Of a stretch of 64,000 nucleotides of DNA, positions 56,400 to 64,000 are shown piece after piece. The stretch comes from an uncultured Paracoccaceae bacterium (GTDB lineage: Bacteria; Pseudomonadota; Alphaproteobacteria; Rhodobacterales; Rhodobacteraceae). The stretch covers positions 1,116,001 through 1,180,000 of the forward strand of contig CANNFQ010000001.1 of NCBI GenBank assembly GCA_947503925.1, written 5' to 3'. Positions within the stretch are counted from its first letter, which is position 1. Each line of letters starts with the position of its first letter. The notes under the pieces were generated by a model. The model was not told where the DNA came from. It saw only the letters and a list, made by a program, of their open reading frames with translations, and did no database searches. Position numbers and translations under genes: made by a program.

Positions 56400-56428
56400 T
56401 TGCAGCAACCGCCCTGTCTGTCTAACAG
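56400..56428 (+). promoter_or_regulatory. Predicted promoter of the M23 peptidase-bactofilin operon
   Basis: TTGCAG (56400-56405), a 17-bp spacer and TAACAG (56423-56428) fit a sigma-70 promoter about 60 bp before the GTG start at 56490. Confidence 0.5.
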
Positions 56429-56489
56429 AGTGGGGATATCCGGTGGGGGACCGGCAGGCGACTGACAAGGATGGGACGGGACACGCATC

Positions 56490-57797
56490 GTGCGATCACG
56501 ACTGGCTACAAATATTCATGGCGTCCTTGAACGCTTCTTTCCTGAAAAACGGTTGTTCCTGCGCTCTGATACAGAGACGCGGTTCATCAGGCTGAAACCA
56601 GAAACACAATTGGTTGCCTGGACCGGCAGCATTATTGTTGTCGCCTGGACGATCGTTGCAACCGCGATCCTTTTGATGGACAGCATCGGGGCAGGCAATT
56701 TCCGGGCGCAGGCGCAACGTGATCAACTGACCTATGAACAGCGGCTCAATGCGCTCTCAGCGGAACGCGATGCGCGGGCGAACGAAGCGGTGGCAGCACA
56801 GGAACGGTTCACCTCTGCCCTGCAGCAAATCTCGATCATGCAGTCGGAACTTCTCGCAACCGAGGAAAAGCGCCGCGAACTGGAAACGGGGTTGGAAGTC
56901 GTGCAAGCCACGTTGCGCAACACGATGAAGGCACGTGAAGATGCGCGCGCGCAGCTGGCAAACATTGCTGCCGAGACCGAAGACGCCGATGTCGCCGCCA
57001 TCAGCAAGGATGCAGTCGGCACAGTTGATCTGCTGGCCAATGCGCTGGCCGAAACAGCCGCCGAGCGGGACATGATTGCAGCCGATGCCGAATTTGCAAT
57101 CGACCATGCGCAGGAGATGGAATTGGAACTGCGTCTTCTCCAGGAACGCAATGACCAGATTTTCCGTCAGTTGGAAGAGGCGATGCTGGTCTCTGTCGAG
57201 CCGCTTGACGAGATGTTTCGCGCAGCTGGGATGAACCCTGAAAGCCTGATTAATCAGGTACGCCGAGGCTATTCTGGCACCGGTGGGCCGCTGACGCCAC
57301 TGCAATTCTCAACGCGCGGTGGCACACCTGACCCGGATGCCGAACGGGCCAATGGCATCCTGTCATCCATGGACCGGATCAACCTGTACCGGATCGCTGC
57401 GGAAAAGGCGCCATTCACCATCCCGGTGAAATCTAACTTCCGGTTTACGTCCGGCTTTGGGCAGCGTTGGGGGCGGCTGCACGCGGGTACTGACTTCGCA
57501 GGACCGATCGGCACGCCAATCTATGCCACAGCCGATGGGGTCGTGACTCATGCAGGCTGGTCATCGGGATATGGTCGGCTGATCAAGATCCGCCATGAAT
57601 TCGGAATTGAGACAAGATACGCACACTTGAATTCAATGGACGTCACTGTTGGACAAAGAGTCTCGCGTGACGAACGAATTGGTGCTATGGGCAATTCCGG
57701 ACGGTCAACAGGACCACACCTACACTACGAAGTTCGCGTTGGGGGCGAGCCAGTCAACCCAATGATATACATAAGAGCGGGACAAGATGTTTTCTAA
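56490..57797 (+). CDS. M23 family peptidoglycan endopeptidase, membrane-anchored
   Basis: A 435-residue protein. A cytoplasmic N-terminus (about 1-40) and one transmembrane helix (about 42-64: LVAWTGSIIVVAWTIVATAILLM) lead to a long periplasmic coiled coil (about 75-235) and a C-terminal LytM/M23 domain. Zinc and catalytic histidines are in GRLHAGTDFAGPIGTPIYA, TRYAHLNS and GPHLHYEVRVGGEPVNP. The N-terminal half matches the DUF5930-type region. It starts with GTG at 56490. Its end overlaps bactofilin by 11 bp, as in BacA-LmdC pairs. Confidence 0.92.
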   Translation: MRSRLATNIHGVLERFFPEKRLFLRSDTETRFIRLKPETQLVAWTGSIIVVAWTIVATAILLMDSIGAGNFRAQAQRDQLTYEQRLNALSAERDARANEAVAAQERFTSALQQISIMQSELLATEEKRRELETGLEVVQATLRNTMKAREDARAQLANIAAETEDADVAAISKDAVGTVDLLANALAETAAERDMIAADAEFAIDHAQEMELELRLLQERNDQIFRQLEEAMLVSVEPLDEMFRAAGMNPESLINQVRRGYSGTGGPLTPLQFSTRGGTPDPDAERANGILSSMDRINLYRIAAEKAPFTIPVKSNFRFTSGFGQRWGRLHAGTDFAGPIGTPIYATADGVVTHAGWSSGYGRLIKIRHEFGIETRYAHLNSMDVTVGQRVSRDERIGAMGNSGRSTGPHLHYEVRVGGEPVNPMIYIRAGQDVF

Positions 57798-58272
57798 ATC
57801 CAAAATCAACGAACCCGGCCCAAAAGCGGCCGACAACGCAAAGAACGCAGATGCTGCCAAAACAGCACCTGCCAAACCTGGTGCGCCAACTGCCAAGCCG
57901 CCTGCGTCAGTTCTGTCTGCCGACCTGCTGATTACCGGCAATATCAAGACCACCGGCGACGTAAATATCGAAGGTCAGGTCGAAGGCGATGTGCGCGCGC
58001 ATCTTTTGACAGTTGGCGAAGGTGCCACTGTGAAAGGTGAAGTTGTTGCAGATGATGTGGTCGTCAATGGCCGCGTTGTTGGCCGTGTACGCGGTCTCAA
58101 AGTCCGCCTGACTTCGACCGCACGAGTCGAAGGCGACATCATCCACAAAACTATCGCCATCGAGTCCGGTGCGCATTTTGAAGGCTCCGTACAGCGGCAG
58201 GACGATCCGCTAGCGACTGGCGCCAAGAAAATGCCAACCGCAGCAGCACCCGGCGAAGCGCCCAAATCCTAA
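57787..58272 (+). CDS. Bactofilin
   Basis: A 161-residue bactofilin. A Lys/Ala/Pro-rich N-terminal tail (about 1-40) is followed by the right-handed beta-helix core (VLSADLLITGNIKTTGDVNIEGQVEGDVRAHLLTVGEGATVKGEVVADDVVVNGRV, to about 130) and a short tail. Bactofilins polymerise into filaments without nucleotides and scaffold cell-shape enzymes. Overlap with the M23 gene by 11 bp supports a shape-control pair. A strong terminator follows. Confidence 0.94.
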   Translation: MFSKSKINEPGPKAADNAKNADAAKTAPAKPGAPTAKPPASVLSADLLITGNIKTTGDVNIEGQVEGDVRAHLLTVGEGATVKGEVVADDVVVNGRVVGRVRGLKVRLTSTARVEGDIIHKTIAIESGAHFEGSVQRQDDPLATGAKKMPTAAAPGEAPKS

Positions 58273-58296
58273 GGCAGGCGCCAATACAAAGAATGA

Positions 58297-58327
58297 AAGG
58301 GCTCCTGACGGAGCCCTTCCTTATTTC
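58297..58327 (+). terminator. Rho-independent terminator after bactofilin
   Basis: AAGGGCTCC and GGAGCCCTT form a perfect 9-bp stem with a TGAC tetraloop, followed by CCTTATTT. It is 25 bp after the bactofilin stop. Confidence 0.88.
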
Positions 58328-58706
58328 TGTTCCGTGCTGCACATCTCCTTCCTGATTTCACGGCTTACCGGGCGACTTCATATGTCGGTTCCTGCGCTCA
58401 ACCACGGCGACAGGTCGCGCGAAACTGATAGGCCGCTTTGCACGATACACCTCAATTTGGTCTGCTCCTGAAGACCAAGCATCCCCACACATGATTTTGG
58501 TCAGCAAATCAAAGACTTGAGCACCAATACTCGTCATACAACGTACCGCTCAACAGCAAGAAAACACGCAAAACCATCAGGTCCAATGGCAAGATTCTGC
58601 CGAAAGAACGCAATCCTTTTTTTGACACAATTTGGCCCCAACGGACGGGTAGCCGGAACGTCGGTGACAGCTTAGGCCAAGCGGCGGGACAAATGGGAAC
58701 GAAGCG
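58328..58706. other. 379-bp gap upstream of the RTX protease
   Basis: No credible gene. A TTGACA at 58622-58627 could be a -35 element for the protease, but no clear -10 follows at 16-18 bp; a T-run (58617-58623) precedes it. Base composition is more AT-rich than the flanking genes. Confidence 0.45.
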
Positions 58707-59960
58707 ATGTGTATAATGTGCGGCTGCGTGGGATGTGGTGCAGACGATATACTTGATACAGGCTCTGCAGCATTCACTCTCAATGAGACAAGAACTTCTG
58801 GAGGTGGTGTTGCGAACCTGAAATGGGGCAACACCGTTCGCGGCACGCAAAGCGGCGAAGTGACATGGTCGATGAATCTCACTGGGCTTCAAATGGTTGC
58901 GGGCTTTGGCCTATCGGTATTCGAGGATGCCGTTTTTGAAGCATTCGACGCATGGTCCGCTATCGCAGGGCTGAACTTCAAATATATGCCCGGTTTTGGC
59001 GACGCCGCTATCAATGTGGACGTCGCACCGTTGAGCGGAAGCACGGTTGGCATCGCGCGATACAGCTTTTCGGGGACCGATTCCAACAATAGCGGCTTGG
59101 TTGAACTGTTGGGAGCAAACATTTCAATGGATCAGAACGAAAGGTGGCGACCGGAAGCAAACGACGGTTCGATCAGTTTCGTTCAGGTCCTCATGCACGA
59201 GATTGGCCATGCTCTGGGTCTGGGCCATTTCAACGTCTCCGACTCGATCATGAACGCCACCGCGAATTTCGGCTCCCAAAAGCTGGGTGATGATGACATC
59301 GCAGGTATTCAAAACCTGTATGGTGGCCGTCGTTGGGACGACAGTGGCGAAGAAGTGAATTTCAAGCATATTGCTGTGGCGCAAACCGCCTTTGCCAAGG
59401 GTGGCAACGATGATCTGAACGGCACCGCACTTGGCGACCGATTCTATGGCGGCGCGGGCAATGATCAACTCAACGGTCAGGCGGGCAACGACTTGTTGGT
59501 CGATACACGTGGGAACAACTCGCTGTCCGGCGGCGCTGGCAACGACACGATCATCGGCGGCGGTGGCACGCTGAATGCGCAGGGCGGCTCTGGTAATGAT
59601 ACGCTGACTGGCGGGATCGGGAACGATGTGCTGAACGGCGGTGCAGGAAACGACACATTGCGTGGTGATCCCACAGGCAGCTTTATCGCAGGCAATGACA
59701 GATTGATTGCCGGGTCCGGGAATGACGTTTTAGAAGGCGGCGGCGGTTCCGATACCTTCGTCTTTGACAGAACCAACGGCGACAATCGAATCCTCGATTT
59801 CGAACGGGGTGTCGACATGATCGACCTGCAAGGTTTTTCCGTCGGGCAAGGAAGCCTACGAAGCTCTGGCAATGATACAGTCTTCACCTTCAACCAGAAC
59901 GGCATTGATTTCTCACTGACCATCGAAAACGTGACCGTGACTGAATCGGATTTCATGTAA
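58707..59960 (+). CDS. RTX-type metzincin metalloprotease (serralysin-like, M10)
   Basis: A 417-residue protein with a metzincin domain (about 40-205): zinc motif [11 protein letters not shown] at 164-174 and Met-turn SIMNA at 180-184. RTX repeats of the GGxGxDxLx type (about 240-350: [20 protein letters not shown]) bind calcium, and the C-terminus ([14 protein letters not shown] style) fits a type I secretion signal. So the product is probably an extracellular protease; no secretion genes are nearby. The N-terminus [11 protein letters not shown] is cysteine-rich, unusual for RTX proteins. It overlaps the next gene by 1 bp (TAATG). Confidence 0.92.
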   Translation: MCIMCGCVGCGADDILDTGSAAFTLNETRTSGGGVANLKWGNTVRGTQSGEVTWSMNLTGLQMVAGFGLSVFEDAVFEAFDAWSAIAGLNFKYMPGFGDAAINVDVAPLSGSTVGIARYSFSGTDSNNSGLVELLGANISMDQNERWRPEANDGSISFVQVLMHEIGHALGLGHFNVSDSIMNATANFGSQKLGDDDIAGIQNLYGGRRWDDSGEEVNFKHIAVAQTAFAKGGNDDLNGTALGDRFYGGAGNDQLNGQAGNDLLVDTRGNNSLSGGAGNDTIIGGGGTLNAQGGSGNDTLTGGIGNDVLNGGAGNDTLRGDPTGSFIAGNDRLIAGSGNDVLEGGGGSDTFVFDRTNGDNRILDFERGVDMIDLQGFSVGQGSLRSSGNDTVFTFNQNGIDFSLTIENVTVTESDFM

Positions 59961-60790
59961 TGCACAAAACTCTTGTTCAGTACACCTCCTGTGTCTTCAT
60001 CGCGCTGGCATTGGTGGCCTGCGGCGGTGGTGGTGGTGGAAGCAGTGGTGGCGGTGCTAGCAGCAGTGGCGGTAGCGGCAGCACACCCACACCGCCAGCC
60101 GATCCCCCTGTTGAGATCGTGGATCCAGATTACGACGAACTCAGCGATCGCACAGCCGCGGGCGTGGGCGGCATGGCCTATGTTGTGTTGCAGGCACAGA
60201 CACCAACCAGCAGCGATGCTGTGAGCATCACATATAACAGCGGCGCCATCGCGGGCGGTCTCTTGAACGGAACTGACCTCGACAATGCCGAATACACCAA
60301 CCCTGCAGGTGGGGAATTCTCTCGCATTGTGCGGATTAGCGGCAACAACGTCTTTGGTGCTGTCGGTCTTGATGTCCAGACCGGTGACCTGCCAACAACG
60401 GGAACCACCACTTATAATCAAGGCTGGGTTGGCATGGTCGCTACCGTCGAAACCGGCACATATGTGCTTGAGGGCAATGCGGAATTCACAGCCCACTGGA
60501 TAGATGGCGACGTGGACGGTCGGTTTTATAATCTGGACGGCACGTTCAATAACGCGAATGTGGGGAACCAGGGGTCAATTACATTGACTGGTGCCACTAT
60601 CGCAAACGACAACTTCTCTGGCGGTCAGGTCGCAGGAACAGGTATCTTCGCCCCATTGGATGGATCAAGTTCTACATCTGGCACCAGCGGCACCTTCTTC
60701 GGTCCCGCAGCTGATGAGTTGGGCGGTTTGCTGTCAATCGACGACAGCGATGAAGACATTCGCGTCTTAGGTGCGTTCCAGGCAGACTGA
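59960..60790 (+). CDS. TbpB-like surface lipoprotein
   Basis: A 276-residue lipoprotein. The lipobox is LVAC (about residues 18-21), followed by a Gly/Ser linker (GGGGGGSSGGG..., to about 48). The mature region is beta-strand rich and ends with TSGTFFGPAADELGGLLS and GAFQAD, the hallmark of the transferrin-binding-protein-like C-lobe barrel (TbpB_B_D). Such lipoproteins are often exported to the cell surface by Slam. Translation is coupled to the RTX protease (stop TAA overlaps ATG by one base). Ligand unknown. Confidence 0.85.
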   Translation: MHKTLVQYTSCVFIALALVACGGGGGGSSGGGASSSGGSGSTPTPPADPPVEIVDPDYDELSDRTAAGVGGMAYVVLQAQTPTSSDAVSITYNSGAIAGGLLNGTDLDNAEYTNPAGGEFSRIVRISGNNVFGAVGLDVQTGDLPTTGTTTYNQGWVGMVATVETGTYVLEGNAEFTAHWIDGDVDGRFYNLDGTFNNANVGNQGSITLTGATIANDNFSGGQVAGTGIFAPLDGSSSTSGTSGTFFGPAADELGGLLSIDDSDEDIRVLGAFQAD

Positions 60791-60887
60791 GTGCCGTTTG
60801 CAACAGCAATCGGCTCCAAACACCGCTCTTAAACGCTTTTCTCGCTCGACCGGTGCAAGAAGCCGCACTTGAGTGGCGATTGACGTG

Positions 60888-61655
60888 TCAGTTATGACCA
60901 AGGGCCCGCCGATAAAGATGCCATGTGGCATGGCCGAGAACCGGCAGCGCAACCATCAACCCCAAAAACCAAGGCAAAAGTGCAACCAGCGTCAGGGTGG
61001 CGATAATGAACGCCCAGACAAGCATGACGAAAAGGTTCTCGCGCACCGTCGCCAGGCTGATCAGCATTGCGGTCACAAAGTCCACCTCGCGATCCAGCAC
61101 TAGGGGCAAGCTGATAACCGTCAGCGAAAACAACAAAAAGGCCAGCACAGCACCAATCGCCAGTTCAACGCCGATCATGGTCAGCCCATTCGGTGTTAAA
61201 AACACATCCCAGCTTTCCGATACATTCGTCATCGTCGAAAGCCCCATGAACAGTGCAAAAACCATATGCGCCAGAAAGGTCCAGAACAGGAAATAGATGA
61301 CGATAATGGCACCCAGCCACGGCAACTGCCGTGTGCGTTCCTGCCAAACAATCGCCAGTATTTCGCGCCACAACAGCGGTTGATCCCGCTCCATCCGGCG
61401 GCTGACCTCGTAAAGACCGGCAGCAGCAAAAGGCGCGATCAGTGGAAAGCCCAAAGATGTGGCCAATGTCCAGCTGACATGGCCCGCACCCAGCCAGATC
61501 AGGAAAAAACCGCCCAGAACATAAACAGCACTAAAGAACAGGCCAAATTGCGGGGCCCTGCGGAAATCGCGGACGCCTGCCCGCAAGGCGGCCCCCAAAT
61601 CCGCGAAATGCAGCGATTGCACCGCTGGTTTTGCCGCCTCAACCGCCAATGCCAT
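60888..61655 (-). CDS. DUF2189 family membrane protein
   Basis: A 255-residue integral membrane protein with about six transmembrane helices (for example FFSAVYVLGGFFLIWLGAG, IVIYFLFWTFLAHMVFALFMG, LLPWFLGLMVALPVLGHATWHLYRRAL). This is the DUF2189 family, of unknown function. ATG at 61655 (MALAVEAAKPAVQSL) is preferred over the upstream frame. It overlaps the amidase by 17 bp. Confidence 0.85.
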   Translation of the reverse strand: MALAVEAAKPAVQSLHFADLGAALRAGVRDFRRAPQFGLFFSAVYVLGGFFLIWLGAGHVSWTLATSLGFPLIAPFAAAGLYEVSRRMERDQPLLWREILAIVWQERTRQLPWLGAIIVIYFLFWTFLAHMVFALFMGLSTMTNVSESWDVFLTPNGLTMIGVELAIGAVLAFLLFSLTVISLPLVLDREVDFVTAMLISLATVRENLFVMLVWAFIIATLTLVALLPWFLGLMVALPVLGHATWHLYRRALGHN

Positions 61656-63015
61656 GCCACGCCTCCCCCAATTGCAGAATGCCCATATCATCGCCCCGAC
61701 GGCCGATGATTTGCAAGCCCAGGGGGCGATCGCCCCTGATCGGCACGGCCAGCGCCGGCAAACCAATCAGGCTGGCAGGAATCACAACCTCCATCCAGCG
61801 GTGATAGGTATCCATCGCAACGCCCCCGATCTCTTTTGGCCAGCGCCATTCGACCGGAAAGGGCCAGCATTGCGCCGTGGGCAGAACAAATGCATCGTAA
61901 TCGTCAAACATCGCATTCGCTGCGCGATACCAATCCGAACGGATCAGGCTGGCCTTCTGAATATCAGCCCCCGACAAGGATCGACCCAGCTCAACCTCCC
62001 AGATCGCCTCAGGCTTTAGCTGATCGCGCAGATCGGGCTGGTCATAGATCGGCGCAAATCCAGCCGCCACAGCCCAGGAGCGCAAGGTGATCCATGCCTG
62101 CCACAGATCACCCGCCGCAAATGGCGGTTTCACCACCTCCACAACGCAGCCCGCTTGTGCCAATGTCGCAACGGCCGCGGCAGCATGATCCAGCACGCCC
62201 GCTTCCATTGGATATGCCCCACCCCAATCGCCCAGCCATGCGATGCGGCGACCGGTCACATCAGCAGGCAAACCAGCGCGATAATCCTCCTGCGGCAACC
62301 CAAATGGCTGGCGGGGGTCCCTGCCCGCCTGCACCTCTAGCAGCACCGCAACGTCGCGCGGCGTCCGGGCCATAGGGCCATTGGTCGACAACTGATGCAG
62401 GAACATGTCGCCATCCGGCTCTGACGGCACACGCCCCCATGTCGGGCGCATCCCGTAAACACCGTTCCAGCCCGCAGGGTTGCGCAGACTGCCCATCATG
62501 TCCGACCCATCCGCAAGGCAGACCATGCCCTTGGCCAAAGCCACCGCAGCACCACCGGATGATCCACCCGCCGACCGCCCCGGCATCAGCGCATTTTCAG
62601 TTGGACCAAAAACAGGGTTATACGTGTGGCTGCCCAACCCAAACTCCGGCGTATTCGTCTTGCCGATGATGATGGCGCCAGCATCCTGCATGCGCTGGAC
62701 CATGACATCGCTGCGCTTTGCAATCTGACTGGCAAATAAAGGGGAGCCTTGCGACGTAGGCAGCCCTGCAACATTCGCCAGATCCTTGATCGCAACTGGT
62801 ATACCGTGCAGCACGCCTTTGGCGGGAACCAGATCCGCGGCCCGCGCCTCTGCCATCAAGTCCTCTTCAGGGCGCAGCGCGACAATCGCATTCACGTCCG
62901 GATTAACCGCACCAATGCGATCCAGCGTCTGGCGCATCAATTCCGTCGCCGTTACCTGCCCCGCCGCAATAGCAGCAGACAACCGACAGGCATCCCAATT
63001 CAATAAATCTGACAT
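61639..63015 (-). CDS. Amidase (amidase signature family)
   Basis: A 458-residue amidase. The Ser-cisSer-Lys triad is visible: lysine in GIPVAIKDLANV (about 78), the serines in GRSAGGSSGGAAVALAKGM (about 150-158) with the GGSS block, and the substrate region MMGSLRNPAGWNGVYGMRPTWGR. Hydrolyses carboxylic amides; substrate unknown (not clearly GatA, as no GatB/C are near). It lies 36 bp from prfB in the same direction. Confidence 0.9.
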   Translation of the reverse strand: MSDLLNWDACRLSAAIAAGQVTATELMRQTLDRIGAVNPDVNAIVALRPEEDLMAEARAADLVPAKGVLHGIPVAIKDLANVAGLPTSQGSPLFASQIAKRSDVMVQRMQDAGAIIIGKTNTPEFGLGSHTYNPVFGPTENALMPGRSAGGSSGGAAVALAKGMVCLADGSDMMGSLRNPAGWNGVYGMRPTWGRVPSEPDGDMFLHQLSTNGPMARTPRDVAVLLEVQAGRDPRQPFGLPQEDYRAGLPADVTGRRIAWLGDWGGAYPMEAGVLDHAAAAVATLAQAGCVVEVVKPPFAAGDLWQAWITLRSWAVAAGFAPIYDQPDLRDQLKPEAIWEVELGRSLSGADIQKASLIRSDWYRAANAMFDDYDAFVLPTAQCWPFPVEWRWPKEIGGVAMDTYHRWMEVVIPASLIGLPALAVPIRGDRPLGLQIIGRRGDDMGILQLGEAWHGIGG

Positions 63016-63051
63016 ACCGCAGTCAAGCGCGACGCGGTGGGATTGGCAAGG

Positions 63052-64000
63052 TTACTCCGCGTTCGCCTCTGCCCGGCTTTTGCCCGACACATCCATCGCC
63101 AATGTAGCGGCCATCAACCCATCCAGATCGCCATCCAACACACCCTTGGTATCGGATGTCTCATAGTTTGTGCGCAGATCCTTGACCATCTGATAGGGTT
63201 GCAGAACATAAGACCTGATCTGGTTGCCCCAGCCTGCATCACCAGCACTTTCATGGGCCTCGTTCACAAGGGCAGAACGTTTGTCCAGTTCTATCTGATA
63301 AAGGCGTGATTTCAGCGCTTTCATCGCGATATCACGGTTTTGATGCTGCGATTTTTCCGAACTAGTCACCACGATCCCCGTGGGATTGTGGGTGATGCGC
63401 ACAGCCGAGTCGGTGGTGTTCACGTGCTGCCCACCGGCGCCCGATGAACGATAGGTATCAATTCGAATATCTGCCGGGTTCACCTCAATCTCGATATTAT
63501 CATCGACGACAGGATACACCTTCACGGAGGTAAACGAGGTATGGCGTTTGGCGGCACTGTCGAAAGGCGAGATACGAACCAGGCGATGCACGCCGCTTTC
63601 CGATTTCAGCCAACCGTATGCATTGTGGCCGCTGATCTTGTAACTGGCTGATTTGATACCCGCCTCGTCACCGGACTGTTCGGATTGCAGTTCAACCTTG
63701 TAGCCCTTCTTTTCGGCCCAGCGGACATACATCCGGGCCAACATATTGGCCCAGTCACAGGATTCGGTACCACCGGCACCGGCATTGACCTCAAGAAAGG
63801 TGTCATTGCCGTCCGCCTCACCGTCCAACAAGGCCTCAAGTTCTTTCTTCGCGGCCTTGACTTGCAGCTTGACCACGGCAGCCTCTGCTTCGGCCACAAC
63901 CTCGGCATCCTCTTCCATCTCGCCCAGCTCGATCAGCTCGACATTGTCAGTCAGCTCCTGCTGGATGCTATCGTAACTGGCCATCGCATCCACCAGCAAC
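63052..64000 (-). CDS. prfB: Peptide chain release factor 2 (N-terminus beyond window)
   Basis: The visible 315 codons cover most of RF2, which frees the peptide at UGA and UAA stops. The codon-recognition motif SPF is in [17 protein letters not shown] and the catalytic GGQ in [16 protein letters not shown] (about 190 residues from the end). The protein runs to the window edge and its start is not visible, so any programmed frameshift at codon 26 cannot be examined. Ends NAE. Confidence 0.96.
   Translation of the reverse strand, partial: LLVDAMASYDSIQQELTDNVELIELGEMEEDAEVVAEAEAAVVKLQVKAAKKELEALLDGEADGNDTFLEVNAGAGGTESCDWANMLARMYVRWAEKKGYKVELQSEQSGDEAGIKSASYKISGHNAYGWLKSESGVHRLVRISPFDSAAKRHTSFTSVKVYPVVDDNIEIEVNPADIRIDTYRSSGAGGQHVNTTDSAVRITHNPTGIVVTSSEKSQHQNRDIAMKALKSRLYQIELDKRSALVNEAHESAGDAGWGNQIRSYVLQPYQMVKDLRTNYETSDTKGVLDGDLDGLMAATLAMDVSGKSRAEANAE

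Noticed and set aside
59477..60496. 339-residue minus-strand frame across the RTX protease and lipoprotein
   Set aside because: Its translation is Ala/Ser/Thr/Pro-rich, mirroring the Gly/Asn/Asp repeats of the real genes on the plus strand.
1..64000. CRISPR arrays, insertion sequences, tRNA or rRNA genes
   Set aside because: I looked for regular direct repeats, transposase-like proteins with terminal repeats, and T-arm sequences in the gaps, and saw none; a tRNA scan could still correct this.

Overview
The window looks like a chromosome segment of a marine alphaproteobacterium of the Rhodobacteraceae (Roseobacter group). The support is a moderately GC-rich composition, a gene transfer agent (GTA) lysis cassette with the Rhodobacterales-type holin, an alphaproteobacterial LexA box (GTTC-N7-GTTC) in front of uvrA, operators like that of the Rhodobacter carbon regulator CceR in front of both GAPDH genes, and typical gene neighbourhoods (comEC/gltX/gltA; argC-ccmE-ccmF-ccmH; mmsA/isobutyryl-CoA dehydrogenase/mmsB). 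Almost everything is vertically inherited core genome. I see no insertion sequence, prophage, CRISPR array, tRNA or rRNA gene.

Layout. 1-5.3 kb: start of comEC (minus), gltX, gltA, a GNAT acetyltransferase, a DUF2087 protein and a PaaG-type enoyl-CoA hydratase. 5.4-12.8 kb, all minus: murI, argC, then ccmE, a four-gene GTA-type lysis cassette (endolysin, holin, XhlA-like protein, unknown membrane protein), ccmF and ccmH; an acyltransferase lies upstream. 12.9-20 kb: a small lipoprotein, a fused indolepyruvate ferredoxin oxidoreductase divergent from a LysR regulator, and a 689-residue membrane-anchored protein of unknown role. 20-24.5 kb: a 548-bp intergenic region with a phased repeat and a probable small RNA, then purL, bolA-TM protein-grxD, and zapA with a coiled-coil partner. 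24.7-31 kb: transketolase, a phytanoyl-CoA dioxygenase homologue, a JAMM-like DUF4329 lipoprotein and two tandem GAPDH genes with small ORFs beside them.

31-40 kb: hydrolase-coaD, a CBS protein, then distal valine catabolism (LysR regulator divergent from mmsA, isobutyryl-CoA dehydrogenase, 3-hydroxyisobutyryl-CoA hydrolase, mmsB), broken by an oppositely oriented lipase-like gene. 40-47 kb: a zinc-cluster HNH-like protein, uvrA under an SOS box, a LysM/solute-binding fusion and lpd. 47-55 kb, all minus: a PAS-GAF-GGDEF protein, DUF924, an MFS transporter, queA and a large AsmA-like protein. 55-58.3 kb: Bcp peroxiredoxin-DUF455 and M23 peptidase-bactofilin pairs. 58.7-60.8 kb: an RTX metalloprotease coupled to a TbpB-like lipoprotein. 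60.9-64 kb, minus: DUF2189, amidase and prfB (cut by the window end).

The most rewarding points are the lysis cassette inside the cytochrome c maturation locus, an endolysin with a complete EF-hand loop, the tandem GAPDHs whose residues suggest different coenzymes, the candidate small RNA and exact 11-bp CCGAC array before purL, the JAMM signature in the DUF4329 lipoprotein, and the protease/lipoprotein pair. No computation or database search was run; family names come from recognising sequence and motifs.
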